From Epiperipatus broadwayi (taxonomy: Eukaryota > Onychophora > Udeonychophora > Euonychophora > Peripatidae), in assembly GCA_028023455.1 (NCBI GenBank), contig JAQFVV010000049.1, forward strand, positions 5,631,149 to 5,695,148: DNA of 64,000 nucleotides. Reading direction: 5' to 3'. This document shows positions 1 through 10,605 of the stretch, one piece after another; the first letter of the stretch is position 1; the number at the start of each line of letters is the position of its first letter. The position numbers and the translations under genes were made by a program. The notes beneath the pieces were generated by a model, which saw only the letters and a list, made by a program, of their open reading frames with translations, was not told where the DNA came from and made no database searches.

Positions 1-84
1 TCTCAAATTTAAGACACACCTACCTATGAAACAATTTATGCACCCAGGGTCAAATTAGCTTAGGTTATAAGAGAGGTGACAGTG

Positions 85-488
85 ATGGAGCAGATGTTCC
101 TAAGATTTGTAGAAGTCATAGATGGGAAAATGAACAGTATGAAGGAATATTTGAAGGGAGATATGGATAACATAAAAAAGACTGATAGCAGATATGAACA
201 GCATGAAGGAAGATTTAATGAAAGATATGAATAGCATGGATGCAAAAATAAACAGACATGAAAGCAGATATGAATAACTTGAAAGAAGATCTGAAAACTG
301 AAATGACAAGAATTGAAAGTAAATTATCTGCTGGGATGGAACAGTTGTCCTTGAATGTCTATAATGTTCAGAGAGAAAACAGGGAATTGAGACAAGAACT
401 AGAAGAAATAAGAAGGGAAGTAGAAGAAAAGGACACACAATGCCAGAAAAATTCAAAGACTTTAAATGCACTATTTCAAGTCAGATAA
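85..488 (+). pseudogene. gag-like coiled-coil ORF remnant of an LTR retrotransposon
   Basis: Two overlapping reading frames carry the same kind of protein. One runs from an ATG at 85 and stops near 231; the other is open from 258 to 488. Both are rich in Lys, Glu, Met and Asp with repeated Met-Lys-x-Asp-Met-type units, then a heptad-like Leu/Glu/Arg segment, so a long coiled coil is expected. A frameshift separates them. Such N-terminal coiled coils are usual in gag-like proteins of invertebrate Ty3/gypsy elements. The integrase tail about 1.3 kb downstream on the same strand supports one decayed element. No zinc knuckle or protease was found. The gag assignment is inference from context; the coiled coil is seen directly. 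Confidence 0.5.
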
Positions 489-1727
489 ACCTTAAGTTCT
501 GTGAGATGACTCAAGGCCACAAAGATTTCAACAGTAAAGTATGCATAGATCAAGAAAAGTACTGAGAAAAAATTAAGGAAGAATCTGAGTATATACAAAC
601 AAAAATACACTAAGTTCACTTGTGGAACAACATCAAAGAAGAGGTAAACAATAAGGTCATTGAATCAATGGGCCACAATAAAGAGTGTCTGGAAGACAGG
701 CTAGTTGCAAGTGAAAGATAAAACTTTTCAGACAAGCCAAACAGAAAATATGGTTGGAAGTTTTAATAAAACACATGACATTGTCAGCCAACAGAGTGAA
801 GTAATCAGTAAAAGGTTTGAGGCCCTCAAATCTATGCTAAGGAACACCAGCATTTATGATGCAACAGACTGGGAATAATCAAATGGCTCTGACTAGCAAG
901 AAGAAATGGGGTGAGGTGATAAAGAGCATGGAATTACCCTCAAAAACCCCAAACAGAATGATTGACCATTATTAAGCATTGAAAATGTATTCTAAACACA
1001 AGCTTTGTGAACCCAGTGACAGCCTCCAAAATGGATCAATATCAGCTCAAATGACTACTATGAAGAAAAATTGTCATGTCCAGTACATCACTTTGAAAAG
1101 GTCAGATGAAGACAATAAATCTGACTGTCTTAGGTGCCTGATGTGGTACCTCAGTCAAAATACATAAAGCCATTGGCTCATGATAGAAAGTACCACAGCA
1201 AAAACCAATAAACAGAAATGTCCCAGGTTCCACAAACTATGTAATACCTATTAATGTCTTTTCCCATTCATTAAACATATAAGTACTACTGTGTAAGAAG
1301 CTAATATCAAGAACAGACCTCTAGTATTTTGACCAAAGACATGTAAACCAGATGACCCAAAATGCATAAACCCAACTATAATATTGAGTTATTTAAAAAA
1401 ACAGATAACTCATAATAATACAGGCACAACAGAACTCAAAGATGATGGCACATAATTAGATACACCTATAGATACACTTATGCTATTCACTAAGCCCTAG
1501 TCTATGATCACTTAACTAAACATGAGGTATAGGCTAAAAAAGCAGCACTAGATAAAGTTAATAGTCTGAAACTGATTCAGAGATTTGTTTAGCATTCCCT
1601 TGTGGAATTCAGCAAGTAGTCTTAGTTATAGTAAAAACAACCTATGGCTACTCAATCCAAAACAAATATACTAAATACTTATGAATGACTTACCACTATG
1701 GCAATTCATAGGAACCAAAATCCAAAA
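489..1727 (+). other. decayed interior of the LTR element
   Basis: No continuous frame survives between the gag-like coiled coil and the integrase tail. Short coding-like stretches occur, for example 979-1167, but stops and frameshifts are frequent and no reverse transcriptase motif could be read. The span is too short for a full pol, so a large internal deletion is likely. No long terminal repeat was identified on either side. Confidence 0.4.
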
Positions 1728-1958
1728 AAGTCCCCACAGAAATTTAAAATTGGAGATAAATTTCTGATAAAAACTCCACACCCAAGTAAACCTCATGAAT
1801 ATAAATACCATACATTCTACAATACATAGGAAAGACTATGTACCATTCTTAAGCAAACAACTCCTAACACCTTTTGGATAAACCAGGAAAGAGAGACTCA
1901 GTTCATGTATAATGTTCATATCTTAAAACCTACTTTGGCTGCTCATAGTAACCTATGA
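1728..1958 (+). pseudogene. integrase C-terminal domain fragment (Ty3/gypsy-type)
   Basis: Frame +3 reads as a nearly intact integrase tail with one internal stop. It begins with a Lys-Phe-Lys-Ile-Gly-Asp-Lys-Phe-Leu-Ile motif, the beta-strand that opens the GPY/F-type C-terminal domain. It continues through a Tyr-Thr-Ile-Leu-like strand and Asn-Thr-Phe-Trp-Ile, and ends with His-Ile-Leu-Lys-Pro just before the stop at 1956. This order of strands ending in an HxxxLKP-type motif is characteristic of Ty3/gypsy integrases, where the domain binds DNA and helps target integration. The in-frame stop and the missing catalytic core show that it is dead. Its orientation matches the upstream gag-like frame. 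Confidence 0.65.
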
Positions 1959-3845
1959 TGATTGCATCAAATTAATCACACAGCTAGAAGAATAAAAGTA
2001 ACCACCAAGCAAAGTACAAAGGCAATATAAATCATATCTAAGAAAAATAGAAACAACAGGTGATCAATGCTAAAAGATAATATAGTTCTAAGGATATTGA
2101 GTTTGATGAGGGTATTCCATAGTTAACACTCAAATGCAATCACTGGGTTATCATAAGACTAACTAAGACACAGGAGTCAATCCATACCAATAGATGGATG
2201 CTCCAATATTTAGTTATACCTTCATAAATCCAAAAGTCTCAAAAAGGATCAGGAAGGTTAGTAAATAAACCTATGTATCATCTATAACAGAGACACATTA
2301 GCAGGTAAGTCTCAAACATAAAACCATCAAAACCCTAAGTCTAGATCACCCCACAAATGATATAACCTAGGCACAAGAGAGATGATTAAAATACTCTAAA
2401 TCAAACTCTAATAAAAAAATAAAGCAATCAAGAAATAGGTGTAACAACCCTTTATCCATTCCAAAAATAGCCCTATATTAGAGGCAAACCAAAACACTTA
2501 TGATTGTTAAAATTCTAGCCATAACTTAATGTTTTAACCCTGTAAAGATAGAAGAGTTGTAAGGGTAGCTTACAATAAGATTGGAAGCAGCCTTGGTTCA
2601 TTGTGCATTATTCACTAAATTAAACCCATCTAAAAATGAATTTATTTAATCAATAGTTGAACATATATCATCATTTAGATAGTATATGCACACATACATT
2701 TAGATGCACAACCAACCTTAATTTATCAAACATGATATTAAGAAGAAAATGTCTCAATAAATTAAATTCTCTTAGCTGAAAAAAATAAAAATCTTATTTC
2801 AAGAAAACAGTCACATATATATTTACACAAACAATGAACTAAATGTCAATATATTATATCATTAGACAAGACTTAGACTTGGTAGACATCATAATGACCT
2901 AATATTGGGCCAGTCACTAAGTAACCAGATATGGAAGGTGAACACATTATTCTATTACATAATCATATTTTACTTTCCATCAACATGACACATATAACAA
3001 TAAGCATGTATATATCAATGAAAGAGAAAATTAAATGCAAGCTTACTAAACAATGGGAATTGAGGGCAGTATAAAAGCAAACTCATTTGATTTCTGCCAT
3101 TTTTTTACTTTGTGCAAAAGGACACAAGAGCTGTACAATACCAACATCAGAAAATAGAATGTTTGATTGTCAGAGAATATGGATGACTTATTTGAATAGT
3201 CCAAATTATTAGTCTAATAGGCATGATAAAAACATTCAAAAGTACAGCCAATGATTAAACAAAAAAAAGTTGTATCCTGTTAACTATAGTCTTTGTCAAA
3301 AATTATGCTTGGTTGAGTGAGTTAAAACTCTAAACTTTTAACTGGTCAATTACAGAATGAGCAGTAAAAATATATTTATTTTTTAATATTATATTTATTT
3401 TAGTTTTATTTGTAAAAAGCAAATTAATAATTTGCAGAATATGAAAGTGAATGAAAGGTTTTTCAAAAATAAATTTATATTTATAATTATAAAAATACTT
3501 TATAGCCGACAACCTAAAAAGAACATTTGTAATCTATTAGAAAATGTTGTGTATATCATTGATTTTTTTTCTCAAATTACGTTCGTGTAAAAGTAAATAA
3601 TTTTTATTAAAATCTTAACTATTTTTCTAAAATAATTTTATTTTCAGAATATTTCATCAAAATAATTACATGTAAAAAAATACGAAAAAATATTCTAAAA
3701 CATTAATTTGTTTTGAAAATCAAAACAAAGAAGTTGTAGCAGTGAATATTGTTGACAAGTGCTCCCTTTTGTTCAATATGAGCAACAAACAATTAGTGCC
3801 TTAGAAAGTCCACCTTCTTCCATTGTTAAAACTTTAAATTTAAAT
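1959..3845. other. AT-rich sequence without recognised genes
   Basis: No open frame with recognisable content was found. The first part, to about 2,600, may still be 3' untranslated or LTR sequence of the adjacent element, but no repeated LTR pair was seen. The rest is A/T-rich spacer. Confidence 0.4.
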
Positions 3846-3937
3846 ATTATTGATTTTTTACCTGAAAAATAATTCTAGAGAGAGTAGGGCTATTATTGAT
3901 ATTTTACCTGAAAAATAATTCTAGAGAGAGTAGGGCT
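3846..3937. repeat. 46-bp tandem duplication, two copies
   Basis: Units at 3846-3891 and 3892-3937 differ by a single base. Each contains a run reading ACCTGAAAAATAATTCTAGA followed by GAGAGTAGGGCT. Near-identity indicates a recent local duplication, probably by replication slippage. Confidence 0.95.
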
Positions 3938-4679
3938 ATTATAAGAATGGCATTACACATTTAGGCTAGATTTATTTTTTTTATGAATGATATCTCAATT
4001 CTGAGACATACTAAAGTTTTATATTATCATCCCATATTATAATCAATATGGCATTACAAAATGGTGACTGATGATTGGACGATGTTTTATTTAGATTATA
4101 TTGATCATTTCCCAGTGCCATCATTTTTTATCATGTCACAATTTATATCTTTACTACAATTATTATTGCTATATATTTTCTTCTCATTCTGAAATAAGTC
4201 TGTTGTTTAGCATCACCATAGGTAAAAACATTTATACAATTATTACACATTTGTTTTATTTTTTCAGCATATCATTAATTTCATTTGTTATTTATTATTA
4301 CTTGGTGTAAATAAATTGTTAGCATTATTTATTAAATCAGAAGTCCTATGTTTGTTTGCTTTGATTAATTCAAGGAGCAATAACTATAAATTGTATTCAA
4401 AGGGATATATATGGACAAATGAACATTAACTAGGTATGGTTTAACATTATTTTTATATCCATCTTATCTAATTAAAATTTAAATCATTATTTTAAATTTA
4501 CATTATATCCATAAGATCTAGCATCTTTTATTACTGAATCTATTTTAAAATTGGATTGATACAGATTAGAGATTTAAGACTGAAGCATGTAAAAAATTAT
4601 CAGTTTACTCACTTCAATTCTATTCTGAATTTAATTTAGTTTCAGTAGAGTATTTGTTGCTGGTGCATTACATCCCCAT
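3938..4679. other. AT-rich spacer
   Basis: No gene, RNA or structured repeat was recognised. The open frame at 4101-4310 is low-complexity and hydrophobic with no support. Confidence 0.4.
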
Positions 4680-5010
4680 TTGTCCCATTTGTAGCAATAC
4701 AATATATATGTAAACATTAAATTACACATATGTAAACAAAGAAAATAAAATACTCTCTGTCATGCTCTGAATTAAAAGCATTCTAAATTTTGAACAAAGG
4801 TTCATGAATAAAATGAATCCTCATATTCTTGAAGCTCTGATATTTATAAACATGCCATTGTTAATATTGTTGTTAATTTAGAATGCAATACTTAGCAGTT
4901 ATTGAACTAATAATCAATTATATAATGCTGGAGACAAAATCTCTCTCTTAATATTATTCACTAATAAAGCCTTCCATATTGGATTTTAGACTATTGGTCT
5001 AAGATTCAAT
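4680..5010 (+). repeat. dispersed repeat family C, single diverged copy
   Basis: This segment follows the same order of blocks as copies near 19.3, 22.6 and 26.0 kb. The order is a GTAAACAAAG start, an ACTCTC block, AAAAGCATTCTAAAT, an AATGAATCC block, GATATTTATAA, then GCTGGAGACA followed by a pyrimidine-rich stretch. No coding capacity is seen. It is a non-coding repeat of about 250-330 bp. Confidence 0.6.
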
Positions 5011-5700
5011 TTGTAAAATGTCTTCAGTTTGAACATATTAAAAATAATACCATATATATGATTAGAAAGAGCAAATATCAAGAAATGTAATGGAGCTGAA
5101 AAAATATTGTCATTACTATAAAAAAATTAAATAAATAAAAAAACAAGATTTTTATACATTAAAATTGCTTATTTTTATATTGGTTCACAACATCTAAATT
5201 ATGAGAACTAAATGTTAAAACCACAGTTTTAAAGATAACTTCTTTATTTTAAAATTCTGGATGGAAATGATATATAACATGACTTACCTTAGATAAATCT
5301 TCATTAAAAAATATATGAATATGAATACACTGATGACTTTTATTTTTATTAGCTGACCAAAATCTTATTATCTTCTGGAAATATATTTGTTTCTAATGTA
5401 AAAAGTATTATTTCACAAGCATTGCATATCAAATATTATGTAAATAGAACTTAGTAAATTGTAATTTATAAAAAAAATGAAATTAATTTTAAAATAGTTA
5501 CAATATATATATATATATATGAAAATAATGCTCAACTGAAATAATTAATCAAATCACTCCACATTGCTAAAAAATCTACCACTGCTCTCTGTGAAATAAA
5601 TATATAAATATAATTGAGTTTGTATAAGCCAGCTCTAAATCTAATATATATATATATATATTTTCACAAAGATGGTACTGAATTTCTTAGCTATGTAGGA

Positions 5701-6235
<535 letters not shown>

Positions 6236-6480
6236 ATTGAGGAGATAATATCCATTTTACTTTAAAGATTTCCAAGAAAAGAGCTATTATAGGTTTATGA
6301 GGAAAACTTGCTTAGTCACAGGAATTGTTAATTAGTAGAAATTGGGAATTTTTTAGTAACATCAGTAAAAAGTTTCTCTCTATTTGAGGAATGTTATCTT
6401 TTCATTTTTATTTATTATAAAAAACAATCGATGTAAACATTTAATTCAACATATTTATAATATTAATGAAGTATTTTCGT

Positions 6481-6807
6481 ATCCTAAAGACAAAATTCCT
6501 TTGGAGCTTCATGGTTTATATGAAATTCCATGTGGTCTCTGTTTCTTTTCATACATTTGACAGACCAATTATAGACTAAACATAAGTAAGAAATAACAAA
6601 TTTTGGTGATTAGAGAAAAATCTAATTCATCAGCTATTTATTCACACATTAAATTAATAAACTACGACATCAATTTTAATAAAACACATATTCTGGCAAA
6701 AATTGAACAATATGACCCGAGACGGATAAGGAAAGCTATAGAGATTTTTAAAAGACCTATGAGCATAAATGAAATATGTGAATTAAAAAAAAATAACAAT
6801 ATTTAAA
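6481..6807 (+). pseudogene. GIY-YIG endonuclease fragment of a second Penelope-like element
   Basis: The frame starts with Pro-Lys-Asp-Lys-Ile-Pro-Leu-Glu, then Gly-Leu-Tyr-Glu-Ile-Pro-Cys with a second Cys, then Ser-Tyr-Ile. This is the GIY...YIG region with its Cys pair. After a stop it resumes at 6603 and ends with Arg-Lys-Ala-Ile-Glu-Ile-Phe-Lys-Arg-Pro. The same block, with one conservative change, is found near residue 752 of the intact protein at 7689-10136, so this is the same domain from a related but distinct copy in the opposite orientation. The reverse transcriptase half is missing and an internal stop is present, so it is a dead fragment. Confidence 0.8.
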
Positions 6808-6897
6808 AAAGGCTATTGGAGGATAAAATATTTTTTTAAACTTTTCAACCAATAAAATTTAAGATTGAGGAGAAAATAACAAAAGACAAAAATGATG

Positions 6898-6993
6898 ATT
6901 TTCAGCTCTGAAAAAACTAAATATTATTGTACTGAAATGTCAGCTATTTAGCTATTATATTTCTATTACATGGAAACTTCCAAAAATAATACT
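6898..6993 (+). repeat. partial copy of hairpin repeat family E
   Basis: The segment with GAAATGTCAGCTATTTAGCT, then TATTACATGGAA and AATAATACTA, is nearly the same as the right arm of the hairpin at 48812-48981. Only one arm is present here, plus part of the central loop. Confidence 0.7.
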
Positions 6994-7140
6994 ATAAATA
7001 TAATATAAAAAAGAAAAGAGAAAAATTGATAGCATGAAAGTATAAAATCTTTATTTAGGGATCACATTTTTATACATGATGATGATGAATCAAAAATTTT
7101 CTTTTCCAATTTAGAACAATATAAAATATTAAAGTCAATA

Positions 7141-7425
7141 AACATCACATGATCACCATTTCTTATGCTTGCTTATAACTGTTATTAAAACAGGCAAAAC
7201 TCTCTATATGTATTGCGACTCAAGGGTTGCTTTAGATCTTAAGATCTAGGTGCAGTTTTCTCAGATCCAAGGCTTCTCATTGATGAAGACCACAAGCCAA
7301 AAACTAATCTGGGGATATTTGATGAGTAGGCACTAGATGGAGATTTTATACACAAGCCTTTTGCGTCCATTGATTACTCTGGCTTGCATTGAGTGGCAAT
7401 ATGTATAAAGAGTTTTGCCTGGTTT
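7141..7425 (+). mobile_element. hammerhead-bearing inverted-repeat element, family 1 copy a
   Basis: The ends are inverted repeats. The left reads AACAGGCAAAACTCTCTATA and the right is its complement with a few changes. Outside the left one is an ATCACATGATCACC block shared with other copies. The interior has the palindrome AGATCTTAAGATCT, then the ribozyme-like segment, then a GATGAGTAGGCACTAGATGG block common to the family. No protein is encoded. It lies between two Penelope-like sequences. How it moves is unknown. Confidence 0.75.
7265..7323 (+). ncRNA. degenerate hammerhead motif, family 1 copy a
   Basis: Stem I arms (ATCCAA with TTTGAT, and TTCTCA with TGGGGA) are partly kept. The core reads TTGATGA instead of CTGATGA, and the second core box reads AAAA instead of GAAA. 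It should not cleave. Confidence 0.55.
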
Positions 7426-7590
7426 AATATAAAATATTAATGAGAAATGGTAATGATAGTGGCACTTCTTATAATTTGTTTTGTTTCATTTGCTCTTATA
7501 GAATGGCCTATAGCTTACTAGGTAAATGGCTTTATTTTAATGAAATTGAATAATTTGTTATAATAAATATGATTAAAAGCATAATTTACA

Positions 7591-7665
7591 AATATATATA
7601 TATAATACATAATTTGCGGGTTCATCCGTGTTAAAAACTTTTAATATTAATATACTGATGTTTCG
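7591..7665 (-). repeat. 3' terminal direct repeat of the Penelope-like element
   Basis: It shares the blocks TTGCGGGTTCATCCGTG, TTAAAAACTTTTAATATTAA and TATACTGA with 10105-10176, in the same orientation. On the minus strand it reads GTCGAAACATC then AGTATATTAATATT. This resembles the 3' half of a hammerhead (GAAA, UH cleavage dinucleotide, stem I). A matching CUGAUGA upstream is not present; the nearest candidate is CTGTGGA. Confidence 0.8.
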
Positions 7666-7688
7666 ACTTGGTCACACAATCCACAGAG

Positions 7689-10136
7689 TTATAAAAGGTA
7701 GAAAGACGGTTGTAGAGGCGCTACAATCACTGATTTGAATAAAATGTTAAAATTCCACCAATAGCAAAAAATGTTAAATTTAGGAATGTTTTTTAAAAAA
7801 ATCTTTCCAATAGGAGGAAGTTTGCATATATCATCTCGCTTATTGATACAATCTGGCCTTTTAAGTATCTCAATGGCTTTTCTAATTTTGCATTGGTAGA
7901 GATTATCACATCTGGATATGATCCTGGTACTAGAAAAATCAATTTTATGACCTGAATCTATAGTATGGAGTGACAGTGCTGATGATGATGAGTGTTGTTT
8001 AACTGCATTAGCATGCTCATCTCTCCTAACACTGATGCAACGATTACTCATACCTATGTAAGAAGCTTTACAATTTTTACATGAGATTTGATAGACACCT
8101 TGAGATTCAAGAGGGATTGAATCCTTAGGCTTGGTTATTATATTGCTGATCTTTTGATGAGCAGAAAATGCTGTATCTATATTATAGCGTTTTAATATAC
8201 GTCCGATACTGTCTGTAGTTTCTTTTACATATGGAACACAAATCCTAATAGCTGATTTATCATCTTTTTGTTTCCTATTTTGTCTATTTTGGGCTTGAAA
8301 TAAGGCTTTTTTTATAAATTTGTAATTATAACTATTTGCTAATAAAACACTATTAATATGATTTATTTCTTCTTTCAGATGTGTCTCATTTAAAAGGTTA
8401 ATTGCTCTATTTAAAAGAGTTTTGGCTACAGAAACTATCTGAGTTGGGTGATGATGAGAATGGAAATGCAAATATCTGTCTGTGTGTGTATCCTTTCTGT
8501 AAATAGAAAAAGATAAACTATTTGGTGTTCTAGTGACTAGAACATCAAGAAAAAGGAGTTTTCCATCAGACTCTGTCTCCATTGTAAATTTAATATGAGG
8601 ATGCATATTATTTAAATGTAAGAAAAAATCATCTAATTTATTTTTTCCATGTTGCCATATGACAAAAGTGTCATCTATGTATCTGAGCCAAATGAGAGGT
8701 TTTAAAGATGATGATTCTAAAGCACGAGTTTCTATATATTCCATGAATAAATCAGCTATTACTCCTGAGATAGGTGAGCCCATAGGAGTACCAAAAACTT
8801 GTCTGTAATGCTGTCCATTGTATACAAAATATGTATTTAAGAGACAATGTTTAATTAAAGCAATAATATGGTCTGGTAAATTGCAACGTTGTGAGATTAT
8901 ATTTAAAGCTTCATCAATTGGAATGTTTGTAAACAAAGACACGACATTAAAACTGACCAGAATGTCATTAGCATTACTTTTTAAACTTTTTAAAACAGAA
9001 ATAAAATGAAGAGAGTTTTTAATATATGATTTAATAGATGGTATTGTAGATTTAATGAAATCCGATAAGTATCTGGCTAAAATATGAGTTGGAGAACCTA
9101 TTGCACTTACTATTGGAGGAAGGGGGGTATCTGGTTTGTGAATTTTTGGAAGTCCATAAAAGTTTGGATAGACACAAGATTTTTCACGAGGGATTATTTT
9201 ATTTTTTATCTCTGTTTCAATAGGTGATTTATTAATAATAGCTTTTGTTGTTTTCTCCAAATACGTAGTATGATCACTTTTTGATACTTTATAAGTTTTA
9301 TCATTAAGCAGATCTAAAATTTTATTATGGTAAATGTCACGATCCATTATGACTGTGGCATTACCTTTATCAGCTGGAAGTACAACAATTGATTTGTCCG
9401 ATTTTATATTATTTAATGCTTGTCTTTCTTTCTTTGAAATATTATTTTTAGGAAGCTTAGCTTTTTTAAAAATATTACAAATCTCAGCTCTAGCCAAATC
9501 AGCCGATGTAGAATCAATTTTATCGAGAGCTGATTCAACATTACAAACAATTTTCTCAAAAGGTATCTGGGAAGGTGTTAAAGCAAAATTGAAACCTTTT
9601 TCATCTGTAGAGAGGGCTTTCCTAGATAAATTATAAACCGTTTTTTGATTTGGATACATAATGTTTGTGGATTGTGTTCTAATTAGCATTTGCAATTTTT
9701 TCTTTTGCTTTGCTGTTACAAATTCCGAATCTTTAAACGATCTAAAACTTGCAATACGATCAAAACTAGTCCACAGTAAAGGATGTATTTTATTACTAAG
9801 GAATAAACGTAAATGTAGCAATACTTTATCAATTTTGTCTAAATTTTTCCGAGTTTCTTTAATAAAAGAGTTTAAAATAATATTACTAGTTTTCCTTAGA
9901 ATTTTACTAACATTATAATTGTTCTTGTGAAACACAATTTTACAGCAAGTGGGTATAACATTGTGATTTTTGCACGCTAATAAAAAAGATAAATTACAAA
10001 GTAACTTACATTTCTTAATCCACGTTCTTTCAAATATACGAAGCTGTTTAAAAATTTCCTCCCCATAGAGGTTAATAATGTTAAAACGAAGATTTGCACG
10101 GGTTAAATATATAAAATACATATTTTGCGGGTTCAT
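7689..10136 (-). CDS. Penelope-like reverse transcriptase / GIY-YIG endonuclease, 815 residues
   Basis: This protein would copy element RNA into DNA at a nick made by its own endonuclease. Residues 1-240 form the N-terminal region. An ADKGNATV block (255-262) and a YGLPKIHKP block (327-335) precede the palm. Motif A is at 396-405, GTPMGSP (449-455) precedes motif C, and the YIDD box is at 486-489. The GIY-YIG domain begins at GVY (680-682), followed by Cys686 and Cys689 and YIG (693-695); Arg704 and the RKAIEI glutamate (756) complete it. Length and domain order match Penelope/Poseidon-type elements. The frame is unbroken, but motif A reads Phe-Asn-Val instead of Phe-Asp-Val: the catalytic Asp is Asn397 (codon AAT, plus-strand 8946-8948), a single G-to-A change. 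The enzyme should therefore lack polymerase activity. The ATG chosen is the first in frame. Confidence 0.92.
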   Translation of the reverse strand: MNPQNMYFIYLTRANLRFNIINLYGEEIFKQLRIFERTWIKKCKLLCNLSFLLACKNHNVIPTCCKIVFHKNNYNVSKILRKTSNIILNSFIKETRKNLDKIDKVLLHLRLFLSNKIHPLLWTSFDRIASFRSFKDSEFVTAKQKKKLQMLIRTQSTNIMYPNQKTVYNLSRKALSTDEKGFNFALTPSQIPFEKIVCNVESALDKIDSTSADLARAEICNIFKKAKLPKNNISKKERQALNNIKSDKSIVVLPADKGNATVIMDRDIYHNKILDLLNDKTYKVSKSDHTTYLEKTTKAIINKSPIETEIKNKIIPREKSCVYPNFYGLPKIHKPDTPLPPIVSAIGSPTHILARYLSDFIKSTIPSIKSYIKNSLHFISVLKSLKSNANDILVSFNVVSLFTNIPIDEALNIISQRCNLPDHIIALIKHCLLNTYFVYNGQHYRQVFGTPMGSPISGVIADLFMEYIETRALESSSLKPLIWLRYIDDTFVIWQHGKNKLDDFFLHLNNMHPHIKFTMETESDGKLLFLDVLVTRTPNSLSFSIYRKDTHTDRYLHFHSHHHPTQIVSVAKTLLNRAINLLNETHLKEEINHINSVLLANSYNYKFIKKALFQAQNRQNRKQKDDKSAIRICVPYVKETTDSIGRILKRYNIDTAFSAHQKISNIITKPKDSIPLESQGVYQISCKNCKASYIGMSNRCISVRRDEHANAVKQHSSSSALSLHTIDSGHKIDFSSTRIISRCDNLYQCKIRKAIEILKRPDCINKRDDICKLPPIGKIFLKNIPKFNIFCYWWNFNILFKSVIVAPLQPSFYLL

Positions 10137-10176
10137 CCGTGTTAAAAACTTTTAATATTAATATACTGACATTTCG
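10105..10176 (-). repeat. 5' terminal direct repeat of the Penelope-like element
   Basis: This is the partner of the repeat at 7591-7665. On the minus strand it starts ACGAAATGTC then AGTATATTAATATT and contains the ATG of the long ORF. The first bases differ slightly from the 3' copy. Confidence 0.8.
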
Positions 10177-10213
10177 TTTTAACATATATATATATATATA
10201 AGAATACCCATAA

Positions 10214-10605
10214 ATTGCAACAAATCGAATATAATTCTTATGAATAAATGACAGAGAAATATATGATGCAGATACATACAAAACATATAAAAGAAATACT
10301 TCTTAGACCAACAGATATAATAATAAAATAAATTTGATTTTTTTATATACATTGTCTGCAAAAAATATATGTTTGTATAAATAAGTAAAAGATTGCAAGA
10401 AATGAAATATAACTTCTTATGTGTACATGATAGAGATATGTAATAAAGATATAAAAGACACTGCTTCCAACATCAGTTATGACAATGAAATAAATTTGAT
10501 TTTTCTTTATAAGCATTGCATGACTCAAAATATTATATTTATATAAAGAATTACAAAAAAACCCTAGATTGACAAAAATGTAGATATAAAATTGCTTATG
10601 TTTGG
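10214..10605. repeat. diverged tandem repeat, about 178 bp, 2.3 copies
   Basis: An ATTGCAA-AAAT-ATATAA-TTCTTATG block at 10214 recurs at 10392 and partly near 10551. The AAATAAATTTGATTTTT block recurs with a similar offset (about 161-178 bp). No coding content was seen. Confidence 0.65.

Larger units (their letters stand above)
7591..10176 (-). mobile_element. Penelope-like retroelement with short direct terminal repeats
   Basis: A single long frame encodes reverse transcriptase plus a GIY-YIG endonuclease. It is flanked by direct repeats of about 65-75 bp at 7591-7665 and 10105-10176. Penelope-like elements are known for such short same-orientation terminal repeats. The full frame and the well-matched repeats suggest a fairly young copy. 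The right repeat overlaps the start codon, so an outer 5' part may be missing or the coding region may begin inside the repeat. Confidence 0.85.

Noticed and set aside
4065-4095. CTGATGA near 4069 and another near 5327
   Set aside because: No GAAA box at a suitable distance.
8818-9918. Plus-strand frames of 60-100 codons inside the Penelope-like element
   Set aside because: Antisense shadows of the 815-codon minus-strand ORF.
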